Assembly (NCBI GenBank): GCA_024663395.1
Contig: JANFAH010000020.1
Span: 682,001 to 746,000, forward strand
Origin: Pisolithus tinctorius
Lineage: Eukaryota > Basidiomycota > Agaricomycetes > Boletales > Pisolithaceae
DNA: 64,000 nucleotides
Reading direction: 5' to 3'
A program made the position numbers and the translations under genes. Of the stretch, positions 1-9,490 are shown piece after piece (positions within the stretch are counted from its first letter, which is position 1; every line of letters begins with the position of its first letter). A model generated the notes under the pieces. The model worked only from the letters and a program-made list of their open reading frames with translations, was not told the DNA's origin and did not search any database.

Positions 1-3000
1 CTGTGGCGTAATCTACACGTGGTACACGAAACCCAGGGCCAGCAGTCCATCGCCGCTATTAGGCGCGAGATCTATGGCCTCAAGGCGCAGGAGGACACGG
101 ACCTCCCCGATCATATCACTAGACTACGTGACTTGCAGAACCGGCTGTATGAAATGGGTGACGTCATGCCTGATCCCCAGTTCCAAGCCGTATTGCTGTC
201 GTCACTCCCTACCTCGTGGGATAGCTATACCTCCGGCTTCCTCGGAGGGTCGCACTCACAAACAACAAAGATATCTACGCAAGAGATAATATCGCTACTC
301 CGCACCGAGTGGGAACGCCGCAAGCGTGAAGGCGGAGAGAGTGGGCATTACGCCAAGAGCGGCGGGAGCAATAAACGAAAGGCCGATCATCTGGGCCCGT
401 GTGACATATGCGGTCGCACCAATCACAAAACCTCCGAGTGCCGCTTCAAGAATAAACCTAAATGCGGACACTGCCGACGGTTTGGCCACACCACTCAGGA
501 GTGTTGGACCAACCCGGATAACAAAGATAAACGGCGAAGACAGAGATCTAGAGACCGGGACAGAGACCGGGATAGAGATCGGGATAGGAAGCGGTCTAGT
601 AAACGCTCCGGACGATCAGATAAGGCGCATCGCGTGGTGGAGAATACGGACTCCAAAGACGATGTAGCATTCTCCTCTACCGAAAGTGTAGATACAAAAT
701 CCCCCAAATCAGAGGCTTATTCTGCGTACGTGTGGTTGGCTGATAGCGCTACAACATCGCACATCTGCGCTCATCGCGAAGCATTCACTACCTACAAGGT
801 ACTATCGGATAAAACAGTCTCCGGAATAGGTACCAAGCCAGCTGCCGTACCCGGACGAGGCACAGTCACGGTGAATAGCCAAATAGGTGACCGGACAGTC
901 ACTGTTAATTTACGCGATGTGTTACATGTGCCGTCATCGCCTAACAACCTATTTTCAATTGGCCGCTTAGACGCACAAGGTGGCCGCTCCATCAGTGGAG
1001 GAGGCCAGATCGAGTTGCGCAACTCCTCAGGGGATGTCATCGCACTGGGGAAGCGGAAAAACCATTTATACGAACTACAATTTACAGTACCTACGAGGAG
1101 CGAGCAAACCAGTCTCGCTGGTGAAACAACCTCGTGGAAAACATGGCATAAACGCTTTGGCCATATTGGGATAAGCGGACTGCGCCGCCTGTTCCATAAA
1201 AAGTTAGTGAAAGGGTTCGAAGTCGATCCGAACTCGCCCGATTTCAATTGCGAGGCGTGCACTGCCGCTAAACAGACACGCGAACCTCACCCATCCGAGG
1301 CAACCCATCGGGCCTCGGCAGCGGGAGAATTAACTCATACGGACGTATGGGGGCCGTCACGTACGACGTCCATACACGGTCATCGATACTATATATCATT
1401 TATCGATGATGCAACAAGGTACGCTATGAGGTACTACATGAAACAAAAGGGGGAAGCAACAGAACGCGTGAAAGAATACGTGCAGATGTTGGAAAGACAG
1501 AAAGACATACTCCCTAAACGAATCAGATGCGATAATGGGACCGAATACATCAACAACGCACTGATAACATGGTGCAAAGAAAAAGGAATACTGTTAGAAC
1601 CTACGGCACCGTACTCGCCATCCCAGAACGGCGTAGCTGAGCGATTCAATCGCACTGTCGTAGAGCTTGGACGAGCGATGCTACTGGCAAGAGACATGCC
1701 GAAATTCCTGTGGTGCGAAGCCATAAGTCATGCAGTTTATGTGCGCAATCACGCATGGACACGCACCTATGAAAGAACGCCCTATGAGGGATGGTATGGG
1801 CAAGAGCCCGACGTATCACACTTGCAAGAGTTTGGAACACGCGTGTGGATCCTCGACGAGCACCAAACGATCTCCAAACTGGATGCGAGATCGCACGCGC
1901 ACCCATTTGTGGGCTTCCTAGATGGCCCGCGCGCTGTTCAGTACTTCGACACACGCACAAGACAAATACGTACCTCGAGAAATTATCGATTCCACCCAGA
2001 AATCAACCCGCCTCCTCGAGACCTGCCGCTTGCAGGGGGACACACTGGAGGCGAGGGAGAAAGGACCGTCAGCGATAAGGCGGAATCAAAACGGAAACAA
2101 ACAGAGTCACCTGACGAGCCCATGAGGCGAAGCAAAAGGATCCGGACGTCACACGATTATAACGTGTTGAACGATCCATTACCCGATTTGGACGAATTGC
2201 TAAACGATGATCAAACATCGGAGAATCGCGAACTCTCGTCAGCGGAACGAGTATACTTAGCATTCAATGAAAGCACACTGGGGGAAGGCGACCCCAAAAC
2301 ACTACAAGAGGCTAAAGCCTCACCTGAGTGGCCGGAATGGCAAAAGGCCATAGAGGCCGAATTACAACAATTGCGAGAAAAAGGGACATGGATATTAGTA
2401 GATCCACCAGAGGGGCGTAAGCCCGTATCAAATAAATGGGTGTTTACCCGAAAATATGACAGGGACGGGGCACTCCAGAAATACAAGGCGAGATTAGTCG
2501 CCAGGGGGTATTCCCAGGTCCCGGGAATGGATTACAACGATACCTATTCCCCAGTCGTTAGACTAGAAACAATACGCCTTATCTTATCATTGGCCAACGC
2601 CCAAAACTGGGAAATCCAACAAATGGATGTAAAGGGCGCATACTTAAATGGTAAATTAAAAGAAGAAATATATATGGAACAGCCCGAGGGTTTCGACGAC
2701 GAAACCGGACGCTTATGCAAATTAATTAAAACATTATACGGATTGAAACAATCCGGACGAGAGTGGAACGAAGAGCTGAATGGCCAGTTACAAACCGTCA
2801 GCTTCGCTCGACTCCACTCCGATCCGTGTGTATACATAAGAAAAACCTCGACTACGATCGAGATCATTACGGTATGGGTAGACGACCTAGTACTCGTCAC
2901 CAACACTGCCGAACTTATGACTAAATTAAAATTACAACTACAAAATATATTCGAGGTAACAGACCTCGGAGACCCAAGTAAACTAGTTGGGATTGAGATC

Positions 3001-3840
3001 ACACGAAATCGCACCAGTGGAACAATTACCCTCGGCCAAACACGCTATATCGAGGGACTACTACAAAAATATGGAATGACCGACGCAAACCCAGTCAAAA
3101 CTCCACTCGATCCGGGCACGCGGCTAAGTCCACGTGACACCGAGACCGAAGGTGTACCTAACGGCAATTACGCGACACTCATAGGGCACCTAATGTATGC
3201 ATCAGTGGCCACGAGGCCCGATATAACGTATGCGGTCAATAGACTCGCATCCTTCACGGCAAATCCCGACTTGTCCCATTGGACAGCAGCAAAAAGAGTA
3301 CTAAGATATCTAGCGGGAACTAAAAACTATGGGATCACCTATAAAGCCGATCCAACTCATCCCGAACATAATAAATTAATCATGTATTCAGATGCCGACT
3401 TCGCTAACGACGATGATCGGATATCAATCTCAGGATACATATCCGCCCTCAACCAGGGCGCGATCACGTGGTACTCAAAGAAACAAAATCACGTGGCTCT
3501 CTCCACGGCAGAAGCCGAATACATATCGATGGCGAACGCAACACGCGAAATCATATGGCTACGAAGCCTGCTAAGTGAGCTAGATCGCCCACAATTAGAG
3601 GCCACAACGCTATACGGCGACAATCAATCAGCGCTAGCAATCGCGAAAAATGCGCAATACCACCAAAGATCAAAACACTTTGATACTAAAAACCATTTTA
3701 TTCGTGACTGCGCGAAGAGAGAAATAATTGACTTAAAATATTGCCCTACGGTCGAAATGACGGCCGATATCTTCACTAAAGCATTAACCAGACCGAAACA
3801 CGAACATAACAGAGAAGCCTTGGGTATGACCCCGGCTTGA
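1..3840 (+). CDS. Ty1/Copia Gag-Pol polyprotein, 5' end outside the window (Copia-A)
   Basis: A single open frame runs from base 1 to the TGA at 3838-3840, about 1,279 codons. It is open at the window edge, so the true start lies outside. In order it shows a UBN2-type gag core; two CCHC-like knuckles around 390-510 (CDICGRTNHKTSEC, CGHCRRFGHTTQEC); an Arg-Asp repeat tail (541-600); an aspartic protease (DSATTSH, about 740); a GAG-pre-integrase HHCC region (about 1140-1260); the integrase core with DNGTEY (about 1530) and a downstream Glu (GVAERFN, about 1630); RT with WVDDLVL (about 2875); and RNase H with SDADF and STAEAEY (about 3385-3520). This gag-PR-INT-RT-RH order defines Copia. No stop or frameshift is visible, so the element may be recent and active. 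Confidence 0.95.
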   Translation: MWRNLHVVHETQGQQSIAAIRREIYGLKAQEDTDLPDHITRLRDLQNRLYEMGDVMPDPQFQAVLLSSLPTSWDSYTSGFLGGSHSQTTKISTQEIISLLRTEWERRKREGGESGHYAKSGGSNKRKADHLGPCDICGRTNHKTSECRFKNKPKCGHCRRFGHTTQECWTNPDNKDKRRRQRSRDRDRDRDRDRDRKRSSKRSGRSDKAHRVVENTDSKDDVAFSSTESVDTKSPKSEAYSAYVWLADSATTSHICAHREAFTTYKVLSDKTVSGIGTKPAAVPGRGTVTVNSQIGDRTVTVNLRDVLHVPSSPNNLFSIGRLDAQGGRSISGGGQIELRNSSGDVIALGKRKNHLYELQFTVPTRSEQTSLAGETTSWKTWHKRFGHIGISGLRRLFHKKLVKGFEVDPNSPDFNCEACTAAKQTREPHPSEATHRASAAGELTHTDVWGPSRTTSIHGHRYYISFIDDATRYAMRYYMKQKGEATERVKEYVQMLERQKDILPKRIRCDNGTEYINNALITWCKEKGILLEPTAPYSPSQNGVAERFNRTVVELGRAMLLARDMPKFLWCEAISHAVYVRNHAWTRTYERTPYEGWYGQEPDVSHLQEFGTRVWILDEHQTISKLDARSHAHPFVGFLDGPRAVQYFDTRTRQIRTSRNYRFHPEINPPPRDLPLAGGHTGGEGERTVSDKAESKRKQTESPDEPMRRSKRIRTSHDYNVLNDPLPDLDELLNDDQTSENRELSSAERVYLAFNESTLGEGDPKTLQEAKASPEWPEWQKAIEAELQQLREKGTWILVDPPEGRKPVSNKWVFTRKYDRDGALQKYKARLVARGYSQVPGMDYNDTYSPVVRLETIRLILSLANAQNWEIQQMDVKGAYLNGKLKEEIYMEQPEGFDDETGRLCKLIKTLYGLKQSGREWNEELNGQLQTVSFARLHSDPCVYIRKTSTTIEIITVWVDDLVLVTNTAELMTKLKLQLQNIFEVTDLGDPSKLVGIEITRNRTSGTITLGQTRYIEGLLQKYGMTDANPVKTPLDPGTRLSPRDTETEGVPNGNYATLIGHLMYASVATRPDITYAVNRLASFTANPDLSHWTAAKRVLRYLAGTKNYGITYKADPTHPEHNKLIMYSDADFANDDDRISISGYISALNQGAITWYSKKQNHVALSTAEAEYISMANATREIIWLRSLLSELDRPQLEATTLYGDNQSALAIAKNAQYHQRSKHFDTKNHFIRDCAKREIIDLKYCPTVEMTADIFTKALTRPKHEHNREALGMTPA

Positions 3841-3847
3841 GGGGGAG

Positions 3848-4187
3848 TGTGGGAATACCAATCCGCCGTCACACCCAAATAAGGAAACGATGACGCGCAG
3901 AGAGCGCGGGAGATATGTCATAACCCCAAGAAGGGGACAAACGAAGCAAAAAAATACAAAGGCGGGAGTAGGGGTGGACGCGCCCCAACAGACGAGATAT
4001 CAAATATACGACGTAGATATAAGGTAGCTACCGCAGGGGATAGAATCCCCATGAGACGAGAACGTCACCTCGTCGATCCGCATCCCTGCCTGAGCACGCT
4101 GAGTCTTAAACCGAGCACCCTCTTGCACAACCTCGCCTGTACCTAATCACTCCAACATCAGTTACCGCGCACGCAACATTTCTAACA
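3848..4187 (+). repeat. 3' LTR of Copia-A
   Basis: The pol stop is followed at once by a purine tract (GAGGGGGAG, 3839-3847), the expected polypurine primer, and then by TGTGGGAATACC, a standard TG start. The CpG-rich, non-coding stretch ends in TCTAACA at 4187, where the sequence changes abruptly to foldback FB1. The length is about 340 bp. The 5' LTR is outside the window, so the right boundary rests on the TG...CA rule and on FB1 resuming there. Confidence 0.75.
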
Positions 4188-5010
4188 AAACCTGCTGCCA
4201 GTCAATCCCTGCACTGTTTCCCCACCCATGCCTGATGTATTGTGGGACTAATCAATGCTTGGAAGGCTGAGAATGTTATGGAGGTCAATCTGGCACTTCA
4301 GAACATGATGGACAAACCAATCCCCTCTTAACCAATGCATTGCTGGCCCAGGGACACTGGTATGGAGATTAGGGCATGACAAAACCTCCTTGTGCTCCAA
4401 GCACCCTAAGAGGGTTCACTAGATCTTGCTCTAATCTGAACTTTGGATGACTGGGGAAGGGATATTTGGTCACATGTGACCAAAGGCAATAATCAGGGCC
4501 AGATGGAAGCACAGGAATCTGCTCCATGGCCACTCAGTGGCACATCCTTCTGATGACACCCAAGGGTAAAGAGGATTTTGTCTTGCCCTAACCTTCATAT
4601 CAGTGTCCCTGTGGCAGAAATGCATTGGTTAAGGGGGGATTGGTTTGTCCATCATGTTCTGAAGTGCCAGATTGACCTCCATAACATTCTCAGCCTTCCA
4701 AGCATTGATTAGTCCCACAATACATCAGGCATGGGTGGGGAAACAGTGCAGGGATTGACTGGCAGCAGGTTTTTTAAGGGACCAATGGTCCTGAGAGCAT
4801 GTGGTACTGATGGTACAGTAGTGGGCACCAGTATTTGATAATATTTCCCTGAGAAAATGACCATGTGAGCCAGAGAGATGATTTCATGAGTTGTGGTAAA
4901 AGAGGGAGGTTTAATGGTACAAATTCAATGTTTGTCATTGTTTACATGCTGACAAATCATCTGGAAGATCATGTGGTTTATTATGTAATCATATTTTTCC
5001 CATCTCTCCT
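4188..5010. mobile_element. Foldback element FB1, left end cut by Copia-A
   Basis: The stretch 4190-4330 reappears as its near-perfect reverse complement at about 4610-4770. The two arms surround a roughly 220-bp centre that holds a perfect palindrome at 4468-4487 (TTTGGTCACATGTGACCAAA). The arms match the inner arms of FB2 (24273-25845), and the unique central part lies in the opposite orientation there. The left outer arm is replaced by the Copia LTR. The right arm can be followed to about 5010 and lacks the terminal 217-bp unit seen in FB2. No transposase is present, so this is a non-autonomous relic. Confidence 0.8.
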
Positions 5011-5261
5011 GAGATCTCAGCTTCTGGTTCTCCAAATACCCTTTTCAATTCAAATGTGAAAAAACCCTTTCAATGGTATTGCAGTTTTAAATCAACAATA
5101 TCTCCACTGCCTGTCAGCCAAATCATGTGACAAAGGTACCATTCTGTAGCCAAGAGTGAGTACTACATTTGGTCCTAGAGATGCGAAGCAAAATTCCCAC
5201 CCCTTTTCACACTACACTTCACACACTCCATTTTGAGCAAACATTGACAGGATTTTTGGAG
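5011..5261. other. Spacer without a recognised feature
   Basis: AT-rich sequence nearly devoid of CG lies between the end of similarity to FB2 and the CACTA remnant. I see no coding potential or repeat partner here. Confidence 0.5.
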
Positions 5262-6241
5262 TCACTGTACCTTGTCGATACCATTTGCAGTAGGAAAGTT
5301 TTGAATCATCAACTGGCAAACTTTTTCATATGTCTCCTGTGATGAATGCTCTGTAGCAAGATATATGGATATGCTGTGCCAGTGGCCAGGATTATGGATT
5401 GACATGGGAAGGTGGGGTGGATTATGAAGGCATATCAACGACTCTGCACTCAGCTTCACAATAGGATCTTCTAAAGTCACTTGGGAAAGAGCTGTGATGA
5501 AATGGAGTGTGTCCTTTAGTATCCAAAGAATGGATTTCTCCTGCAATTCTGCAAGGTTGATTATGGGGCATGGGTGATGTTCATAGTGGATTTCGACCTG
5601 CATGGGATGCAGAGGTGAATTGGGCATATTTTCATCAGGAAAATGAGGAGGTGAATCAGGCATATTTTCATCAGGAAAATGAGAAGGCAAAGCCAGCCTA
5701 TCACCATCAGGCAGGTGGAGATTCTGAAATGGTAGAAGTTACATTGTTGAATCAGTAAGTTGATGATAAGACATACCTCAAGTTCTGTATTGTTTTCCAA
5801 ATGCACCTGGGCATTTTTGGCACGCTTGTGCCATCCTATGAAAAGGTTAGGGTCCTTGTTTTCCTTGGCTCATTTGGCTAGTCCACAGTGCACCTCAGCC
5901 CTATGAACACTGGGGGGCACAGAATCATCAAAAGCCTGTGGTGAGTCTGGTGTGCCTGGGGCAGCCAGTATATTGGAAACACACTCCCCCAAGAGTCTTG
6001 CCAAATGTATACACTGCCTTTCTTCATCTGTTGGTGCTTCATTGAGATGTTGTAGCCACATAGTATGGGTGGACACCTTATGCAAGTGCCTGAAGCCATA
6101 TTTCATGCAGACACAATTGTATTGGTCCATAGCAAGTACAACAGTTGGTGGAAAGTTGCAGAGGAAAAGGCAAAGAAAAGCTTTGCATGCATGCAAAGTA
6201 AAGCTAGTAAAGCATTGCATTGCTTTTTTGCTAGCAATCAT
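5262..6241 (-). pseudogene. N-terminal remnant of a fungal CACTA (Tnp2-type) transposase
   Basis: Two minus-strand open pieces, 6241-5870 and 5690-5262, match by recall the N-terminal part of basidiomycete Tnp2/En-Spm-like transposases. The first has a Cys-rich start followed by HKVSTHT...HL..A...EERQ, as in the usual VS-x-x-T-x-x-x-H segment. The second has a proline-rich linker, a stretch like LRNPP, then SISIYLA...SQETYEKV, which corresponds to the family motif L-x-x-Y-L-x-x-x-x-x-S-E-E-T-Y. The catalytic part is missing and the two pieces are not in one frame. The sequence is almost free of CG. The call rests on motif memory, not on an alignment. Confidence 0.5.
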
Positions 6242-6476
6242 TGCATCAATGCAGACTTTGCATCACAAAAAAGTTGCATTATCAGATCGAGTAACAAAAA
6301 CTAAGAATGGGTAATAGTCCTAAATAGGAAATTCATAACGCCCGGACATGTCGAGTTTTCACTGGGAATCAACCATGGTACTAATGACAACGGCGGGCAC
6401 GGTCCGGTGTATATTGACTCGCCCAAGCGATTTATAAGTGACACCTTTCATACAGACTACAAATTGTGAAGCACAG
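6242..6476. other. Intergenic spacer and likely 3' flank of the helical gene
   Basis: The low-complexity run of tgca repeats around 6180-6260 fades out here, and the CpG-rich block that carries the next two genes begins near 6310. No gene is visible. Confidence 0.4.
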
Positions 6477-8082
6477 TTAGTCACATCGCACGGCAACATT
6501 CTTGATATGAACGTTGGTCTCAAACTCGTAAAGAGCGTCCGCAAGTGCGGTATATGTGGATAACATCGTCTTCAGTCTGATGCGGAACTGTGGATGGCAA
6601 GTTAGCCAGCATCCTCTGCGCTGACGACGATACGAACCAAGCTGGGGCAGGCACTCTTCGTTGCAGATGTAAGGTCAGTTTCAATCGCATTGATGTCCGC
6701 ATGGATCTGGCCATGCAATGAGCCGAACGTCGCCGTACTGTCAGAGGGCACCCACGAGCTGCCAAATTTTTCCAAACACTACCAGCTTTTCCTTGATCAG
6801 CTCCATGTCGGATTTCAGAGGGTCAATGATAGTGTGAGCTCTACGCATTCCCCCCAAGGATCTTTCCCATTCCACCAATAGCTCTTTCTGCTGCTTCAAC
6901 TCCTCTTTTTTCACTATAGCAGAATTTTTGAAGTGAGGGACTGTTGGAAGTAGAAGGAAGACTTACCGTCCATGTCCCGGACACCAGAAGCTTTTCCCTC
7001 GCGCTTGGTATTGAACAGAGCGGGGCAGATTACACTAAGTGCAAAGATGCCTGCTCCAGCTGTACTAAGGCCTGCCTGGGAACTGGAGCTGAGGAAAGCC
7101 TTGAACGAGGTTAGCGTCGTCTCCGTCGCACCAGCCAATATAATCAAATGAACATACCTTTGTGAGTCTGTTAGGGAAAGTCAGTCCGATCAGTCACATA
7201 AATTTATGGAGAAACGAACTCAGAGATCTCTCGTGTAAGGTCGCTGATGTTCGCCACTATCTCTTGGACTTCCTGTTCTAGTGCTTGACCAGACGCCACC
7301 AAGCCCATCAAATCGTCCTGAAACTGCTTCACAGCTTCTCGCAGATCATAAAATCTCTGGGAAAGATCTGCAGACTGCTTTACCTCTTGCTGCAGGTACT
7401 ACATCATGAGGAGTATAAGCGGGGTGCGCAGAATGGACGCTAGCCAGTGCTGTCACCTGCCGATACACCTCGATCTCTTTCTTCTTTTCATCAAGTGTGC
7501 AATCAGTTACAGCCATCATGGACACGAAATTGCCGGAGAAATCTAGTACGATAAATAAGATATCAAAGAGGGTCATTGGAAATTCTCCAACTACCTTTCG
7601 CAGTCACACGGGCAACACCGGCCACACGGCGTGAGTCCCAAAGAAGGTCATTGTAAGTCTGTATACCACGATAGGAGATGCATGAATTCAACGGAGCCGT
7701 TCAGCATACGTACCTTGTGATGAACGGACCATTCTGCAATGAATCTCCTCAAATCTTGTGCTTGCGCTGCAGTGACTTCTCTCAGGGCCTCCTCTAGGCC
7801 TTTGGCGATGTTCTTGAAACATACTTCTATCGAATATGCAGAGTCTCCCATATCTTTGACCGCCGTTCGGAGTTCTGACTTGGCCTGGGGAGAGTTGAGG
7901 ATGTCATTGATTATCGTCAGTGCTTCATGTTCAGTTAGATAAGGGGGAACGGGATCGTGGTCTTCGATTGCAAGCTCTTCCGGTTCAAAAGAGGAAATGG
8001 CTTGCTTCTTCGGGTGTCCGGTATCAAACGCAAGGGTTTCACCGTAAAGTTGTAGGCCACAGTCAAAGATGTCGGTAGACAT
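6477..8082 (-). CDS. Nine-exon helical protein with one central hydrophobic segment (about 392 aa)
   Basis: ATG at 8082. Exons that keep frame: 8082-7714, 7658-7595, 7542-7457, 7389-7220, 7167-7158 (10 bp), 7099-6967, 6913-6778, 6737-6638, 6587-6477. The introns are 40-67 bp; most have ordinary GT donors and a CTAAC/CTGAC-like branch point. The product is almost entirely heptad-like helix (for example SADLSQRF, ALEQEV, ELKQQKELL). It is broken only by one hydrophobic, Gly/Ala-rich stretch in the 7099-6967 exon (GLSTAGAGIFALSVICPAL). This layout, long helices around a single hydrophobic hairpin, resembles alpha-helical pore-forming proteins (HBL/XaxA/Cry6A type); that is inference from architecture only. 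One junction is uncertain: 6777-6738 is either a 40-nt intron with a weak GTTTGG donor or a one-base frameshift. Without a splice there the frame ends at the TGA at 6741. Confidence 0.6.
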
Positions 8083-8189
8083 AGTGAGCAGAGTGGAGGG
8101 ACGGGTGACCAAATTGACGACCCGCTTCGACAGCCTGAGTGATTTAAAGGCTGGTACGCAGAAGGGAGAAGCACAGCCGCATATGCATA

Positions 8190-8950
8190 TCATGTGGATG
8201 GACCCCGGGTACACCACGTATTTCCAATATCACGACATAGAATGCTGCCGCATACACACGCTGCATTGTGTGGCAGAGATCGCCCGACTAGTGCAGGGCA
8301 GATCATGCCATCTCGAACTCCGTATGGAATTACAGACCCTGAGGAAATATATGCACCGCAGTCATCGGAAGCTGCCAGTCCTCGTTCGTTCCTAAACATC
8401 AACTTAATATCAAGATCACTTAGCGTTTGGGCATTGCCCACGAGGTATAGTGGCAGCAAGAATAGTTGCTTCCCCTTCTCTTCGTCGCGCAGGACGAAGA
8501 TGCTGCCTGACTGGAAGTATTTGCCAGTTCCTGTGCCCACGGAATCATCCGGATCATGTATTACTGTCGATCCGGCGCCCTTAAAAACCCTTGGACTCTT
8601 TGTTCAATAGAACCCGGAGCTCCGTCCCACCGCACCAGGGATCGGAAACATGCTTGACCGTCAAGGTACATCCGATTGTCCAAATGTTACCGAGATCGTC
8701 TTCGCAACTTTGTAGAAGCCTGCAGATTGCATCGTTTTCAGTACATAAAAAATACCCAAAACACATGTCAGATGCAAGTGACGTACCAATACAGTAACCA
8801 CTCCATGCAGCCCTCGAGTGACTCCCGGCACATAGACACGAGTTGTCCCCTCAGGATGTGAAGGGGGGACTCGACGTTCCTCAGCAGAAGGAAGTGGGAG
8901 TGTCCGAACATGCGTCCTGACTTCTGATTCCCATTGGACGCACTAGCCAT
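8190..8950 (-). pseudogene. Unrecognised two-exon gene with a one-base frameshift
   Basis: ATG at 8950. Exon 1 is 8950-8787 and a 67-bp GTACGT...GCAG intron (8786-8720) joins it in frame to exon 2. Reading stops at a TAA at 8583-8581, inside a run of five T on the minus strand. Removing one T would restore a single frame through KGF-KGAGSTVIHDPDD to the stop at 8190, a coherent 220-230-residue product. The downstream half has alternating hydrophobic strands (SGSIFVLRDEE, LFLLPLYLVGN) and conserved-looking Gly/Asp turns, and it ends near IPYGVRDG. I do not recognise the family. It lies 107 bp upstream of the helical gene on the same strand and could be its partner. A homopolymer sequencing error would make it intact. 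Confidence 0.5.
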
Positions 8951-9490
8951 TAGACGCTCAGGATACGAGGTGCAAGTTTCCTATCGCTCCTAGCCAAAGG
9001 AAATGAGGGTTGTCCGAACATTTGTCCTCGATCGTGTGCTGCGTTGCATTTAAGTGGTCTCGTTCAATTCCCATTAGAAATTCGGCATGCCTATGTAGGT
9101 ATCAGGATGTGGAGGGTAAGTGGGTTGAGGGTTTCCGATCATCGTACTCGGGAACAGCCGGTAGTATCACGTGACAACATCATTTGGTAATTCCCAGTAG
9201 TGGAGGCACATACATCACTGAAAACGGGTCTTTGCGGTTCGTTCGCGCTCGAGGGGTGAGAGTGACAAGTGATCTAATATATTGTGTGGGATGTAGTAGC
9301 TATGTGCACGAGTGGGTATCGAGTCTACGCTGAATGGGCGAAAGTGTGCAGCACTTTCCGGCTGCGGGACTATGAAGCTGGCGGATGAGCGTCAGCTGCG
9401 GATCCCATTGGCTATTAGTCGCCCGACGCGCCGACCTGACGGTCGAACGCCCAGCTGGTAGGAGGGTAGACTCACGCGGGCATGCTTGGT
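8951..9490. other. Intergenic region and 3' untranslated part of DIRS-1
   Basis: About 540 bases with no supported gene. The right part, from about 9240, is CpG-rich and probably belongs to the 3' end of the DIRS element. I could not identify the split or inverted terminal repeats typical of DIRS elements. The left part should hold the promoter of the minus-strand gene that starts at 8950. Confidence 0.4.

Noticed and set aside
792..3014. Several minus-strand frames of 90-156 codons within Copia-A.
   Set aside because: They lie opposite the intact polyprotein and show no domain.
6180..6250. TGCATGCA-rich stretch as a regulatory array.
   Set aside because: It is short, irregular and lies next to a dead transposase fragment; no repeat unit of fixed spacing is seen.
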